Assembly (NCBI GenBank): GCA_013696265.1
Contig: JACCYX010000068.1
Location: 1-17,271 of the forward strand
DNA from: Chloroflexia bacterium
GTDB lineage: Bacteria; Chloroflexota; Chloroflexia; Thermomicrobiales; UBA6265
Direction: 5' to 3'
Length of the DNA: 17,271 nt
The translations under genes and the position numbers were made by a program. The notes below the pieces were generated by a model. It saw only the letters and a list, made by a program, of their open reading frames with translations, ran no database searches and was not told the DNA's origin. Each line of letters opens with the position of its first letter. Within the stretch, counting starts at the first letter, position 1. This document shows, one piece after another, positions 1-7,736 of this stretch.

Positions 1-282
1 TTCCTGATCGTGATGCCGCTCTCGTCGCCGGGCATCATCGCCACCGCGATCTATGCCTTTATCCAGGCGTGGAACGAGTACGTCTACGCCGTGACCTTCC
101 TGACGAGCGACAGCCTCTTGACGCTGCCGGTCGGGCTCCAGCGGTTCTTCTCGGAGTATTCGACGAACTGGCCGGGGCTGATGGCGGCCTCGTTCATCAT
201 GAGCGTGCCGGTGGTCACGCTTTTCCTCATCCTGCAGAAGTACTTCGTGCGCGCCCTGACGGAAGGCGCGATCAAGACCTGA
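1..282 (+). CDS. Carbohydrate ABC transporter permease, MalG-like (C-terminal part)
   Basis: This is the last 93 residues of an inner-membrane permease of the binding-protein-dependent sugar importers (CUT1 family, MalG/UgpE side). The frame is open from the first base and ends at TGA 280-282, so the gene begins outside the window. The start of the fragment (FLIVMPLSSPGI) is the end of the EAA loop that docks on the ATPase. It is followed by a membrane segment containing FIQAWNEYVYAVTF, a periplasmic stretch (LPVGLQRFF), a last membrane segment (AASFIMSVPVVTLFLIL) and the typical ending QKYFVRALTEGAIK. WNE(Y/F) and the G(A/S)IK end are common in MalG-type proteins. The matching ATPase gene lies 301 bases downstream on the same strand; the binding protein and the other permease are presumably upstream. 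The substrate cannot be read from this fragment. Confidence 0.93.
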   Translation, partial: FLIVMPLSSPGIIATAIYAFIQAWNEYVYAVTFLTSDSLLTLPVGLQRFFSEYSTNWPGLMAASFIMSVPVVTLFLILQKYFVRALTEGAIKT

Positions 283-304
283 GACACAGTTCGCCGCGTC
301 GTTC

Positions 305-476
305 CGTAGGGGCAGACCCCGATCGCATATGAGCGTTACGCCACGGCAGACAGGGTGTCCGCCCTGATGGCGGCACATCGAATTTCGCCCTTCGCGATAC
401 ACCGGGCGGACACACCATCGACCGGATCCGCGCGGGTGAGGTGTCGCTCACGTTCGATGGCGGTACCGCCCCTACG
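305..476. repeat. Intergenic palindromic element, GTAGGGGC...GCCCCTAC
   Basis: This element fills most of the 301-base gap between the permease and ATPase genes. Its ends are a perfect 9-bp inverted repeat, CGTAGGGGC (305-313) against GCCCCTACG (468-476). Inside is a second perfect 10-bp inverted repeat, GTGTCCGCCC (355-364) against GGGCGGACAC (404-413). No convincing gene lies in it. The end sequence recurs in other gaps of this window, so it is treated as one copy of a dispersed short repeat. It could fold in the mRNA and lower ATPase expression relative to the permease, but that is inference. Confidence 0.6.
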
Positions 477-583
477 AGGACGTACTGGTGCAATAGGCAT
501 CATCCGCTACGAGCGACCTCAATCCGCAACGTGTTTCAGGCGTCCTGGAATGCCGCTAACCAGCTTCAGCGAGAGGAAATCGC

Positions 584-1672
584 ATGGCCCAGGTTGTTTT
601 GAAGGAAGTGGTGAAGGCCTACGACGACGTGGTCGCCGTCGACGAGGTGTCGCTCACGATCGGGGATGGCGAGTTCGTGTCGCTCGTCGGGCCTTCCGGC
701 TGCGGCAAGACAACCACGCTCAACCTCATCGCCGGCCTGATCGAGATAACTGACGGTACGATCTCCGTCGACGACAAGGTCATCAACGATCTTGACCCCA
801 AGGACCGGGACATCGCGATGGTGTTCCAGAACTACGCGCTCTACCCCAACAAAAACGTGTTCGACAACCTCGCCTTCCCGTTGAAGATGCGCAAGATGTC
901 GAAATCCGACATCGACGCGCGAGTGCGCCAGACGGCGGAGATCCTGAGCATCACCCCGCTCCTCAAGCGGCGGCCGCGCGAACTCTCGGGCGGGCAGCAG
1001 CAGCGCGTCGCGCTGGGCCGGGCCCTCGTTCGCAATCCCAAGGTCTTCCTGATGGATGAGCCGCTCAGCAACCTCGACGCCAAGTTGCGGGTGCAGATGC
1101 GCTCGGAACTCAAGCGATTCCACACCGAACTCAGCGCCACCGTGATTTATGTCACCCACGACCAACTCGAAGCGATGACGATGTCGGACAAGATCGCGGT
1201 GATGAGCGAATCCAGACTCCAGCAATTCGGCACGCCGGACGACATCTACGGGCACCCCGCCAATATCTTCGTGGCCGGGTTCGTGGGCAGTCCCTCGATG
1301 AACCTGCTGCGGGGCAGGGTTTCCCGCGACAACGGCATCACCTACGTCACCGGACCGGATTTCCGGGTTGGGCTCACTGGTCGGAACCAGGCGCTGGCCG
1401 ACGCCTCGAGTGGTGAGGTCGTCGTTGGCTGCCGCCCGGGCGATTGCCGGATCACCCACGAGACAAGCACGACGGGGTTCGCCGCCGCGATTCACACGGT
1501 CGAACCGACCGGGGACATCACCTTCCTCCACCTGAGGACCGGCAACGCGATGCTGATCGCGACGGTGACGCCCGATTTCCCCGCCCGCGTCGATGACCAG
1601 GTCTGGGTCACGTTCGACAACGAACGCCTGCACCTGTTCGACGGCGCCAGCGAACAGCGCATCTCGGCCTGA
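584..1672 (+). CDS. Sugar ABC transporter ATP-binding protein (UgpC/MalK/MsmK type)
   Basis: A 362-residue cytoplasmic ATPase that energises a CUT1-type sugar importer. The nucleotide-binding domain spans about residues 4-235: Walker A GPSGCGKTT (36-44), Q-loop Q82, signature LSGGQQQR (134-141), Walker B FLMDEP (155-160), D-loop SNLDA and H-loop H192. The C-terminal ~120 residues fit the TOBE/OB regulatory domain of MalK-like proteins. ATG 584 follows GAGAGG (571-576) with seven bases between. The usual LYPHMTV after the Q-loop reads LYPNKNV, a minor variant. One such ATPase often serves several sugar importers, so its substrate range may exceed the permease upstream. The 301-base gap to the permease is longer than usual inside an operon and holds a palindromic repeat. 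The call is sure at family level; the substrate is not known. Confidence 0.95.
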   Translation: MAQVVLKEVVKAYDDVVAVDEVSLTIGDGEFVSLVGPSGCGKTTTLNLIAGLIEITDGTISVDDKVINDLDPKDRDIAMVFQNYALYPNKNVFDNLAFPLKMRKMSKSDIDARVRQTAEILSITPLLKRRPRELSGGQQQRVALGRALVRNPKVFLMDEPLSNLDAKLRVQMRSELKRFHTELSATVIYVTHDQLEAMTMSDKIAVMSESRLQQFGTPDDIYGHPANIFVAGFVGSPSMNLLRGRVSRDNGITYVTGPDFRVGLTGRNQALADASSGEVVVGCRPGDCRITHETSTTGFAAAIHTVEPTGDITFLHLRTGNAMLIATVTPDFPARVDDQVWVTFDNERLHLFDGASEQRISA

Positions 1673-2127
1673 GACGGCACGGATTCCGCCCACCCCCGGC
1701 AGGGTGATCCGCCTCGGGCCAACCGGACTTTTTGTGATTCCTGAAGGAAACGATGAAGGAGTTGTACCCCCTGCACTTGGCGACGACAAGATAAGGAAAA
1801 TATTCACAAGCGATGAGAGAATTCTCATCCAAATGCCATCGAATCGTCATGTTTGAGCGTGGAAGGTATCACCGTATCGCGATGACGCATATCGACTATC
1901 GGGGAAAAGCATACGCTTTCAATCCCTGAATCCGTCCTCTGGACAGGAAAATATCTTCTGGAATACGCCAACATACATTGGTTACGCCAACCCCTGTTCG
2001 ACTTTGGAATCCTTTGGTACCGTGTACTCGCTGAATAGTGCGTGCTGACGAAAATCCGCCAGCGCACCGTGTCTTCGGATGGAGTGAGGATCGAAACGAT
2101 CGCCACTCTCAAGAATGGACTCCTGTC
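1673..2127 (+). promoter_or_regulatory. AT-richer intergenic region with operator-like repeats upstream of the aldolase gene
   Basis: This 455-base gap holds no convincing gene. Its middle part (about 1730-2040) is clearly more AT-rich than the genes around it, as expected for a control region. Symmetric sequences include GATGAGA-gaat-TCTCATC (1812-1829), which also contains the 10-bp palindrome GAGAATTCTC (1817-1826). A direct repeat TACGCCAAC occurs at 1964-1972 and 1983-1991, 19 bases apart (nearly two helical turns). These could bind a catabolic regulator of the downstream aldolase gene. I could not settle a -35/-10 pair; TTGGCG (1777-1782) with an AT-rich box near 1800 is the best weak candidate. 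Confidence 0.4.
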
Positions 2128-2967
2128 ATGCGCATCAACCATGTGCGGCAACGCCTCAAAACCGGCGAACCGTCGATCGGAACCTGGCTCTCCCTGCCGT
2201 CGCCGGAGGCGGCTGAATACATCAGCAAGATCGGCTTCGACTGGCTGGTGATCGACGCCGAGCACAATCCGGTCGATATCCGGACACTCGCCCAGATGTT
2301 CAGCGCGATGTCGGCCTCGGGAATCGCGCCGATGGTGCGCGTGCCCTGGAACTCGCCCGAGAACTTCAAGCGCGTGCTTGACGCCGGAGCCTGGGGCGTG
2401 GTGGTGCCGATGGTCAACACTCGTGAGGAAGCCGAGCGCGCGGTCGAAGCCGCTCGTTACTATCCGGCCGGCAACCGGAGCGTTGGCGGCGGCCGCCACG
2501 CGTTGAGCTGGAACTCGTCTGGCGCAGAATACTACGCCAACGCCAACGACCAGGTGCTGGTCGTGCTCCAGATCGAGCACATTGAGGGCGTCAACAACGC
2601 CGACGAGATCCTGAGCGTCCCTGGCGTGGACGCCTGTTTCATCGGGCCCAACGACCTGGCGGCGTCAATGGGTCTCGGGCTTGGCGTGCCTCTGGAGAGC
2701 GACAATCCCGAACTCGTGGCCGCGATCATGAAGATCCGGGATACCTGCCGGAAGCACGGCGTAGCGACGGGGATTCACACCTCCGGCGCGGAGGGCGTCA
2801 ACTTCCGCATCGGTCAGGGCTTCCAGTTCTGCGCGATGGCCAGCGAGCTGCGCTACATGCTCGGCCATCTCAAGGAAGACCTGGAGCGGATCGACTGGTC
2901 GGCCTCGCAACGGTTCCAGGAGTTGCAAACCGAGGCGCTCGAAGCCGGCACCACGGTTCGGTACTAG
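2128..2967 (+). CDS. HpcH/HpaI family aldolase (2-oxo-3-deoxy sugar acid or related aldolase)
   Basis: A 279-residue class II (metal-dependent) aldolase of the HpcH/HpaI family. These enzymes reversibly split 2-oxo-3-deoxy acids to pyruvate and an aldehyde; known members include 4-hydroxy-2-oxoheptanedioate, 2-keto-3-deoxy-L-rhamnonate and 2-dehydro-3-deoxyglucarate aldolases. Visible landmarks are GTWLSLPSPEAAE near the N-terminus, VIDAEHNPVD with the likely catalytic H46, APMVRVP with R71, the metal-ligand glutamate in VLQIEHIEG (E150) and the aspartate in FIGPNDLAASMG (D176). ATG 2128 is preferred because homology-like sequence begins there (MRINHVRQRLKTGEPSIGTW); a GTG at 2038 in the same frame would add an unrelated charged stretch. 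The ribosome site is weak. A sugar importer upstream and a D-2-hydroxyacid dehydrogenase downstream fit a role in sugar-acid breakdown. The exact substrate is open. Confidence 0.9.
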   Translation: MRINHVRQRLKTGEPSIGTWLSLPSPEAAEYISKIGFDWLVIDAEHNPVDIRTLAQMFSAMSASGIAPMVRVPWNSPENFKRVLDAGAWGVVVPMVNTREEAERAVEAARYYPAGNRSVGGGRHALSWNSSGAEYYANANDQVLVVLQIEHIEGVNNADEILSVPGVDACFIGPNDLAASMGLGLGVPLESDNPELVAAIMKIRDTCRKHGVATGIHTSGAEGVNFRIGQGFQFCAMASELRYMLGHLKEDLERIDWSASQRFQELQTEALEAGTTVRY

Positions 2968-3043
2968 CGCGGATCATGCGGGGTGCGACCAACCGGTAAC
3001 GCCTAATGCACATTGTTAGAAGAGTCGCGTTTTTCCGGATCGT

Positions 3044-3421
3044 GTAGGGGAGGGCTAGCGAGCCATCAAGCCGTACCACGCGACGACACGCGGCTCGCGT
3101 ATGCCCTCCCGTAATGCGCCGCGACCGGGATCGGCCCCTTGCGGCGACCGAAAACGTGATTCGTCGCCGCGCTGGTACGGACTTCGGGTAATCACCGGGT
3201 GAACCTCGGCGACCGTGATGCTGGTGCAGGGGCCGCTGCGGCGGGAGATTTCTCGACAAGCTCGAAATGACGTGAGCCTTGGGAACCTCCAGTGTTTACC
3301 CGAAGTCCGTATGACCCACTGAAACCAGGCGGGAGGGTTCCACGCTGCGCTCTGGACAGGCGCCCACGGGCCAAGACCTCATTGCGGAGGTGGCCTCAAT
3401 GGCCCGTTAGCCCTCCCCTAC
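3044..3421. repeat. Composite palindromic element with nested inverted repeats
   Basis: This element covers most of the 555-base gap between the aldolase and dehydrogenase genes, which has no convincing gene. Outer ends: GTAGGGGAGGGCTA (3044-3057) and its perfect complement TAGCCCTCCCCTAC (3408-3421). The left side also folds on itself (GAGGGC/GCGAGCC against GGCTCGC/GCCCTC, about 3051-3109). CCCTCCCG (3104-3111) pairs with CGGGAGGG (3330-3337). A separate 15-bp inverted repeat lies within (3176-3311, listed separately). The layout suggests one mobile repeat inserted into another. No transposase is present, so if mobile it would depend on an enzyme supplied elsewhere. Confidence 0.7.
3176..3311. 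repeat. Inner inverted-repeat element with a fragment of a second repeat family
   Basis: TACGGACTTCGGGTA (3176-3190) is matched by its perfect complement TACCCGAAGTCCGTA (3297-3311). The loop holds a stretch at 3241-3271, GCGGGAGATTTCTCGACAAG followed by CTCGAAATGAC, that closely resembles the right half of the element at 7737-7830. Here the left half of that second family (GTCATTCCGAG-like) is not seen, so it looks like a truncated copy. Confidence 0.65.
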
Positions 3422-3505
3422 GAAATCGGGAGCACCACGGTGTCCCGATCAATGTGCATCACCCCTACCCAGATAACGACTCCGTAGGAACGACCAGGTA
3501 AATCT

Positions 3506-3512
3506 GGGGAGA
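3506..3512 (+). promoter_or_regulatory. Ribosome binding site of the dehydrogenase gene
   Basis: GGGGAGA ends ten bases before ATG 3523. It fixes this start for the dehydrogenase and lies outside the repeat element that ends at 3421. Confidence 0.6.
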
Positions 3513-3522
3513 CATATACGCC

Positions 3523-4476
3523 ATGACCCTCAAGGTGCTGCTCGCCTCTGCTGAAGGTGAGGATTTCTTTCACCTGCTCGATGACGTCGACGGCATCGAA
3601 ATCAGCCGGTGCGCCAACAAGGATGTGACAACGCACGCCGCCGACATCGACATCCTCTCCGGCCACCCGGCGGTCGACCTTCTTTCCGCCGCGCCGAAGC
3701 TGAAGTGGATCCAGTCGTCGAGCGCCGGGGTCGAGTTCGTCGCGCGCATTCCGGAACTCGTCGCCAGCGACATCATCCTCACCAACACCCGCGGCGCGCA
3801 CGGTCCCTCGATTGGTGAGCATGCGATGGCGTTGTTGCTGGCGATGACCCGGCATATCCCGGAGAGCATCGAGCAGCAGAAGCGCAAGCACTGGGAGCGC
3901 GGGACGTTCTACCGGACCGCCCGAGAGGTCAACGGGCTGACGATGGGCATCGTCGGGTTTGGGGCGATCGGGCGAGGCATCGCCCAGCGAGCGCTGGCCT
4001 TCGACATGAACGTGCTGGCGGTCGATGCCTTCGCGGTCGAGGGGACCCCGCTGATCGAGGAAGTGTGGCCGATCAGCCGCCTCGACGACCTGATGACCGT
4101 CTCCGACGTGATCGTGGTCGCCGCTCCCCTGACCCCGGAAACCCGGCACCTGATCGACGCCGGCCAGCTCGACCGGATGAAGCCGGACGCCTACCTGATC
4201 GTCGTCTCGCGTGGCGGCATCGTGGATGAAGCAGCGCTCGTGGAGACGCTGAACAACGGCAAGCTGGCCGGTGTCGCGCTCGACGTGGTCGAGCAGGAAC
4301 CGCTGCCGGCGGAGAACCCGCTTTGGGACTGTCCGCGCTTCATCCTCACGCCCCACCTGGCCGGAGCTTCGGCACCCAAGGAACGGCGGGTCGTGGAAAT
4401 CTTCCGGGAAAACCTGGTTCGCTACCAGAACGGTGACCCACTGCTCAACGTCGTGGACAAGGCCAAGGGATTCTGA
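3523..4476 (+). CDS. D-2-hydroxyacid dehydrogenase, NAD(P)-dependent
   Basis: A 317-residue cytoplasmic oxidoreductase that interconverts a 2-oxo acid and a D-2-hydroxy acid. The nucleotide-binding fold carries GFGAIG (145-150) in the sequence GIVGFGAIGRGIAQ. The catalytic triad of the family is present: R230 in VVSRGGIVDE, E259 in DVVEQEPLP and H278 in LTPHLAG. R230 and E259 are 29 residues apart, as I recall for E. coli phosphoglycerate dehydrogenase. The N-terminal substrate part holds WIQSSSAGVE and NTRGAHGPSIGEH, and the length is normal. It may reduce or oxidise a product of the neighbouring aldolase pathway (for example pyruvate- or glyoxylate-type acids); that link rests only on position. 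A short inverted repeat (ACGGGA/TCCCGT) just after the stop, near 4477-4495, could form a weak hairpin but has no T-run. Confidence 0.92.
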   Translation: MTLKVLLASAEGEDFFHLLDDVDGIEISRCANKDVTTHAADIDILSGHPAVDLLSAAPKLKWIQSSSAGVEFVARIPELVASDIILTNTRGAHGPSIGEHAMALLLAMTRHIPESIEQQKRKHWERGTFYRTAREVNGLTMGIVGFGAIGRGIAQRALAFDMNVLAVDAFAVEGTPLIEEVWPISRLDDLMTVSDVIVVAAPLTPETRHLIDAGQLDRMKPDAYLIVVSRGGIVDEAALVETLNNGKLAGVALDVVEQEPLPAENPLWDCPRFILTPHLAGASAPKERRVVEIFRENLVRYQNGDPLLNVVDKAKGF

Positions 4477-4661
4477 CGGGAACTCCCTCCCGTGCCGATC
4501 GTTCCGGTTCTTCCGTGTCACGGGCGCACCTGCCGGGGCGATCCGCGTGGTACGCTTCAAACGTTCACCACGATGGGGCGTCGGAACTGGAAACGCTCGT
4601 CGCCCTTCCAGTTTCGACAACCCCGGAACTGGTCCGGGAGGACTTGTTGGATCAGTGATAC

Positions 4662-6335
4662 GTGCCGAACAGACGATTGGCGGGACCATTCTTGCCCAAA
4701 AAACACTTCTTGCCTCCTCGTGCCGATTCGCCATTTCCCTGGCTGCCGTGGGGCTACAGCCTCCTCTTCCCGATCGCCCTCGTTGCGCTCGCCGGTACGT
4801 TGCTATACTCCTTCATCGCCTCTGATGAACCGGATTCCAACTCGGCGCCGAATGCGTTGATCGCACAAGCCGCGGCAACGGAAACGCCGGCCGAAGGGTC
4901 CTCGCAATCGTCCGGCGTTGGGACGAATGTGCCGTTCAGCGCCTCAACAGAACCGGCTCCTGAGCTGGAACCAACAGTCCCAGCCTCCCCGACACCGGCC
5001 GCGGCGACTGGCCCGATCGAAAGCGTGGTGACCGACGCCAGCGGCAACCCGCTGCAAGGCGCCCGAGTCACAGACGGTCAGCTGGTAACGGTGACCGGCG
5101 CCGACGGCATCTTCCAATGGAGCGCTGACGGCGCGGAAGCAGGCGCCGAGGTGCGGATCGCCGCCTCCGGTTACCACGATTGGGCGGGTTCGCTTGCCGA
5201 ACTCGGGAGCCGGTCGGAGGTCGTGTTGGAACCGCGGCCGATTAACGCGCTCTACCTCAATCCCAATATGTCAGGCACCGACGAGGATATCGACCGCTTC
5301 ATCGAGATCATCAACACCACCTCCGCCAACGCGGTGGTGATCGACATCAAGGAAGAGATCATCTACTACGACTCCCAGGTGGAGTTGTTCGTCGACGCCG
5401 GCACTGTACGCCCGATCATGGATTTGGAAGTTTTTTTTAATTATTTGGAGTACAACGTGATCTACACTATCGCCCGCCTCGTCGTCTTCAAGGATGGACT
5501 CGTCGCCCAGGCCAACCCCGACCTGGCGGTGCTCAACAATCAGACCGGCGATCTCTGGCGCGACGACAACGGCGTGGCCTGGGTGAACCCGATGGTCCAC
5601 GCCCTGTGGGATGCTAATGCCGACCTCGCCGTCGAAGCCGCCGGGTACGGGTTCGACGAGATCCAGTACGACTACGTCCGTTTTCCCACCGATGGTGATT
5701 TCACGACGATGGATTTCGGCCTGGAGAACACTCAGGAAAACCGGGAGAACTCGATCGAAGGGTTCCTCTCGCAGACCCGTGAGGCGCTGCTGCCGACTGG
5801 AGCGAAGCAATCCGCCGATGTTTTCGGCTACACGCTGGTCGTGGACGACGACCTCGGGATCGGCCAGAACTTTCCGAACGTCGCCGAGTATGTCGACTAC
5901 ATCAGTCCGATGATCTATCCGTCTCATTGGCCAGACGGCTCGCTGGCGGTCGATGGCCACCCCAACGACTTCCCGTACGAAACGATCGAGATCAGCATGC
6001 GCAAGGCGGGCGAGAAGCTCGATGGCGACATGATGCGGGTCCGCCCTTGGCTCCAGGACTTCAGTTTCTTCGACCTGATGCCCTATGGTGACGCCGAAGT
6101 CCGGGCCCAGATCGAGGCCGTCGAAGCGTCCGGCGCGTCGGGCTGGATGCTGTGGGATCCCAACAACCGGTATCACCCCGGCGCGCTCGATCCTGACCCG
6201 ACCGGGGCGACACCGGTCGCGGCGACTCCGGCGTCAGGTACACCCGTGATGGCTACTCCGGATGCCGGTACGCCCACATCGGTGCCGGGCACTCCCGTCG
6301 CCAGACGACGGTGGGCACCAGGAGTTAAACGATGA
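4662..6335 (+). CDS. Membrane-anchored putative glycoside hydrolase, DUF4015-like, copy 1
   Basis: A 557-residue protein predicted to face the outside of the cell. Parts in order: positively charged N-terminus; one membrane segment or uncleaved signal (about 33-53, LLFPIALVALAGTLLYSFIA); a Ser/Thr/Pro/Glu-rich linker (55-118); a carboxypeptidase-regulatory-like beta domain (about 119-190, SVVTDASGNPLQGARVTDG); a barrel domain (about 195-505); and an Ala-Thr-Pro-rich tail (516-546) with a basic end. The barrel shows NAVVIDIKEE, TIARLVVFKD, WVNP, FDEIQYDYVRFPTDG (D332/E333, likely active-site strand), SPMIYPSHW and GWMLWDP, typical of the DUF4015 putative glycosyl hydrolase family. The substrate is unknown. 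The start is GTG 4662; TTG 4692, with GGCGGGA six bases before it, is a fair alternative. A run of eight T lies inside at 5431-5438. The next gene is a paralogue overlapping by four bases. Confidence 0.85.
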   Translation: MPNRRLAGPFLPKKHFLPPRADSPFPWLPWGYSLLFPIALVALAGTLLYSFIASDEPDSNSAPNALIAQAAATETPAEGSSQSSGVGTNVPFSASTEPAPELEPTVPASPTPAAATGPIESVVTDASGNPLQGARVTDGQLVTVTGADGIFQWSADGAEAGAEVRIAASGYHDWAGSLAELGSRSEVVLEPRPINALYLNPNMSGTDEDIDRFIEIINTTSANAVVIDIKEEIIYYDSQVELFVDAGTVRPIMDLEVFFNYLEYNVIYTIARLVVFKDGLVAQANPDLAVLNNQTGDLWRDDNGVAWVNPMVHALWDANADLAVEAAGYGFDEIQYDYVRFPTDGDFTTMDFGLENTQENRENSIEGFLSQTREALLPTGAKQSADVFGYTLVVDDDLGIGQNFPNVAEYVDYISPMIYPSHWPDGSLAVDGHPNDFPYETIEISMRKAGEKLDGDMMRVRPWLQDFSFFDLMPYGDAEVRAQIEAVEASGASGWMLWDPNNRYHPGALDPDPTGATPVAATPASGTPVMATPDAGTPTSVPGTPVARRRWAPGVKR

Positions 6336-7672
6336 ACGTCAGGTGTGGAGTCATCACGTTCCTGACAAGGTGTTGCGCGGAGAGGGTCGGGCTTCTGCTG
6401 CTCGCGGGAGTGTTCCTTGTGCTCGGTGGCCTTGTGGTGATATCGGACACCGAACCGGCGTCGGCGGCGCAATCGGAGCTGGTCGAAGGCGTCGTCAGTG
6501 ACGAAGGGGGAGAACCGGTCCAGGGCGCGCGCGTCACCGACGGTTCGACCCTGGCAATCACCGACGCCCAGGGCATGTTTAGCCTCGAACGGGCCGCGCT
6601 GGACCCCGATGTTGAACTCCGGGTGAGTGGAGCCGGGTATCGCGACTGGAGCGTTCCGGTCAGCGACGCGGAGCCGGTGCTGGAGATCGCATTGGAATCG
6701 CGGTCGATCCGTGCCCTCTACCTCAACCCAACGGTCACGACCTCGGCCGCCCAGGTCGACAACCTGATCGAGGTGATCAACACCACCAAGGCCAACGCCG
6801 TGGTGATCGACATCAAGGAAGATTGGGTGTGGTACGACACTGAGGTCGCCTTCTTCCAGGACGCCGGGACGGTCCGGCCCGCTTATGACATCGCCGAGCT
6901 GCTCCAGACCTTCCGCGACAACGATATCTACACCATCGCCCGCCTCGTGGTCTTCAAGGACAGCACCGTCGCCGAGGTCCACTCCGACCTGGCCATCCGC
7001 GACGTGACGACCGGCGGCCCGTGGCGCGACCTCAACGGGTTCGCCTGGGTCAATCCGATGCTTGAAAAACTCTGGGAGCCCAACATCGACCTCGCGGTCG
7101 AGGCCGCGTCCTTCGGTTTCGATGAAATCCAGTACGACTACGTGCGCTTTCCCACCGACGGCGACCTGTCGACGATGGACTTCGGTGTCGAATTCACCCA
7201 GGCGAGCCGTGAGAACGCGATCGAAGGGTTCCTCGCCCACTCCCGCGAACGGTTGCTGCCGACCGGCGCCAAGCAATCGGCCGATGTCTTCGGCTTCACG
7301 ATGGTCGTCGGCGACGATTTGGGGATCGGGCAGAACTTCCCCCAGTTGGCGGCGCATGTCGACTATCTCAGTCCGATGGTCTATCCCTCGCACTACTCCG
7401 ACGGGCAATTCGGCTTGCCGGGGCACCCGAACGATTTTCCTTACGAGATCGTGGACATTAGCTTGCGGGCCGGCGTGAAGTTGCTGGGCGGCGACGCCCT
7501 CCAGATTCGGCCCTGGCTCCAGGATTTCGACCTTTACGGCATGGCCCCATACGCCGCCGAGGATGTTCGCGCCCAAATTCGGGCCGCGAACGAGTTAGGA
7601 ACGTCCGGCTGGATGCTCTGGGACCCGGAGAACCGCTACCGGCGGGATAACCTCGACCCCGCGATCGGCTGA
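6332..7672 (+). CDS. Membrane-anchored putative glycoside hydrolase, DUF4015-like, copy 2
   Basis: A 446-residue paralogue of the preceding protein. It has a signal or anchor helix (about 19-37, GLLLLAGVFLVLGGLVV), then almost at once the carboxypeptidase-regulatory-like domain (about 50-122, GVVSDEGGEPVQGARVTDG) and the barrel (about 127-435). Conserved landmarks shared with copy 1 are NAVVIDIKED, YTIARLVVFKD, FDEIQYDYVRFPTDGD (D264/E265), LLPTGAKQSADVFG, LSPMVYPSHY and GWMLWDPENRY. It lacks the long linker and the Ala-Thr-Pro tail of copy 1. ATG 6332 overlaps the previous stop as ATGA and follows AGGAG (6320-6324) by seven bases, so the two are translationally coupled. They probably arose by tandem duplication, but differ enough that it is not recent. 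The enzymatic activity is inferred from the family only. Confidence 0.87.
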   Translation: MNVRCGVITFLTRCCAERVGLLLLAGVFLVLGGLVVISDTEPASAAQSELVEGVVSDEGGEPVQGARVTDGSTLAITDAQGMFSLERAALDPDVELRVSGAGYRDWSVPVSDAEPVLEIALESRSIRALYLNPTVTTSAAQVDNLIEVINTTKANAVVIDIKEDWVWYDTEVAFFQDAGTVRPAYDIAELLQTFRDNDIYTIARLVVFKDSTVAEVHSDLAIRDVTTGGPWRDLNGFAWVNPMLEKLWEPNIDLAVEAASFGFDEIQYDYVRFPTDGDLSTMDFGVEFTQASRENAIEGFLAHSRERLLPTGAKQSADVFGFTMVVGDDLGIGQNFPQLAAHVDYLSPMVYPSHYSDGQFGLPGHPNDFPYEIVDISLRAGVKLLGGDALQIRPWLQDFDLYGMAPYAAEDVRAQIRAANELGTSGWMLWDPENRYRRDNLDPAIG

Positions 7673-7736
7673 ACTCTGCGACTCAGCGAGATTCCGGGGA
7701 ATCACCTGATGCTCGAATGTCACGCCCCACCAATTT

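Noticed and set aside
438..658. 15-bp direct repeat GAGGTGTCGCTCACG at 438-452 and 644-658
   Set aside because: One copy is coding sequence of the ATPase (DEVSLT) and the other lies in the upstream repeat element; a match of this length can occur by chance in 17 kb of high-GC DNA and no wider similarity surrounds it.
566..1828. 420-codon open frame on the minus strand opposite the ABC ATPase gene
   Set aside because: It mirrors a clearly real ATPase gene with all motifs; its translation is Val/Asp/Arg/His-rich low-meaning sequence, as expected for the antisense of a high-GC gene.
2038..2127. GTG start at 2038 for the aldolase
   Set aside because: The added residues are charged and unlike the start of family members, and no ribosome site precedes the GTG; ATG 2128 begins at the normal family N-terminus.
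3044..3421. Possible CRISPR array or tandem repeat
   Set aside because: The repeats are inverted and nested, not regularly spaced direct repeats with unique spacers; no cas gene is present.
3418..4734. 438-codon open frame on the minus strand opposite the dehydrogenase gene
   Set aside because: The plus strand has intact catalytic and NAD-binding motifs; the reverse translation shows no domain-like pattern and runs through repeat sequence.
5271..7576. Two long minus-strand open frames opposite the glycoside hydrolase genes
   Set aside because: They resemble each other only because the genes underneath are paralogues; the plus-strand frames have signal helices, ribosome sites and conserved barrel motifs.
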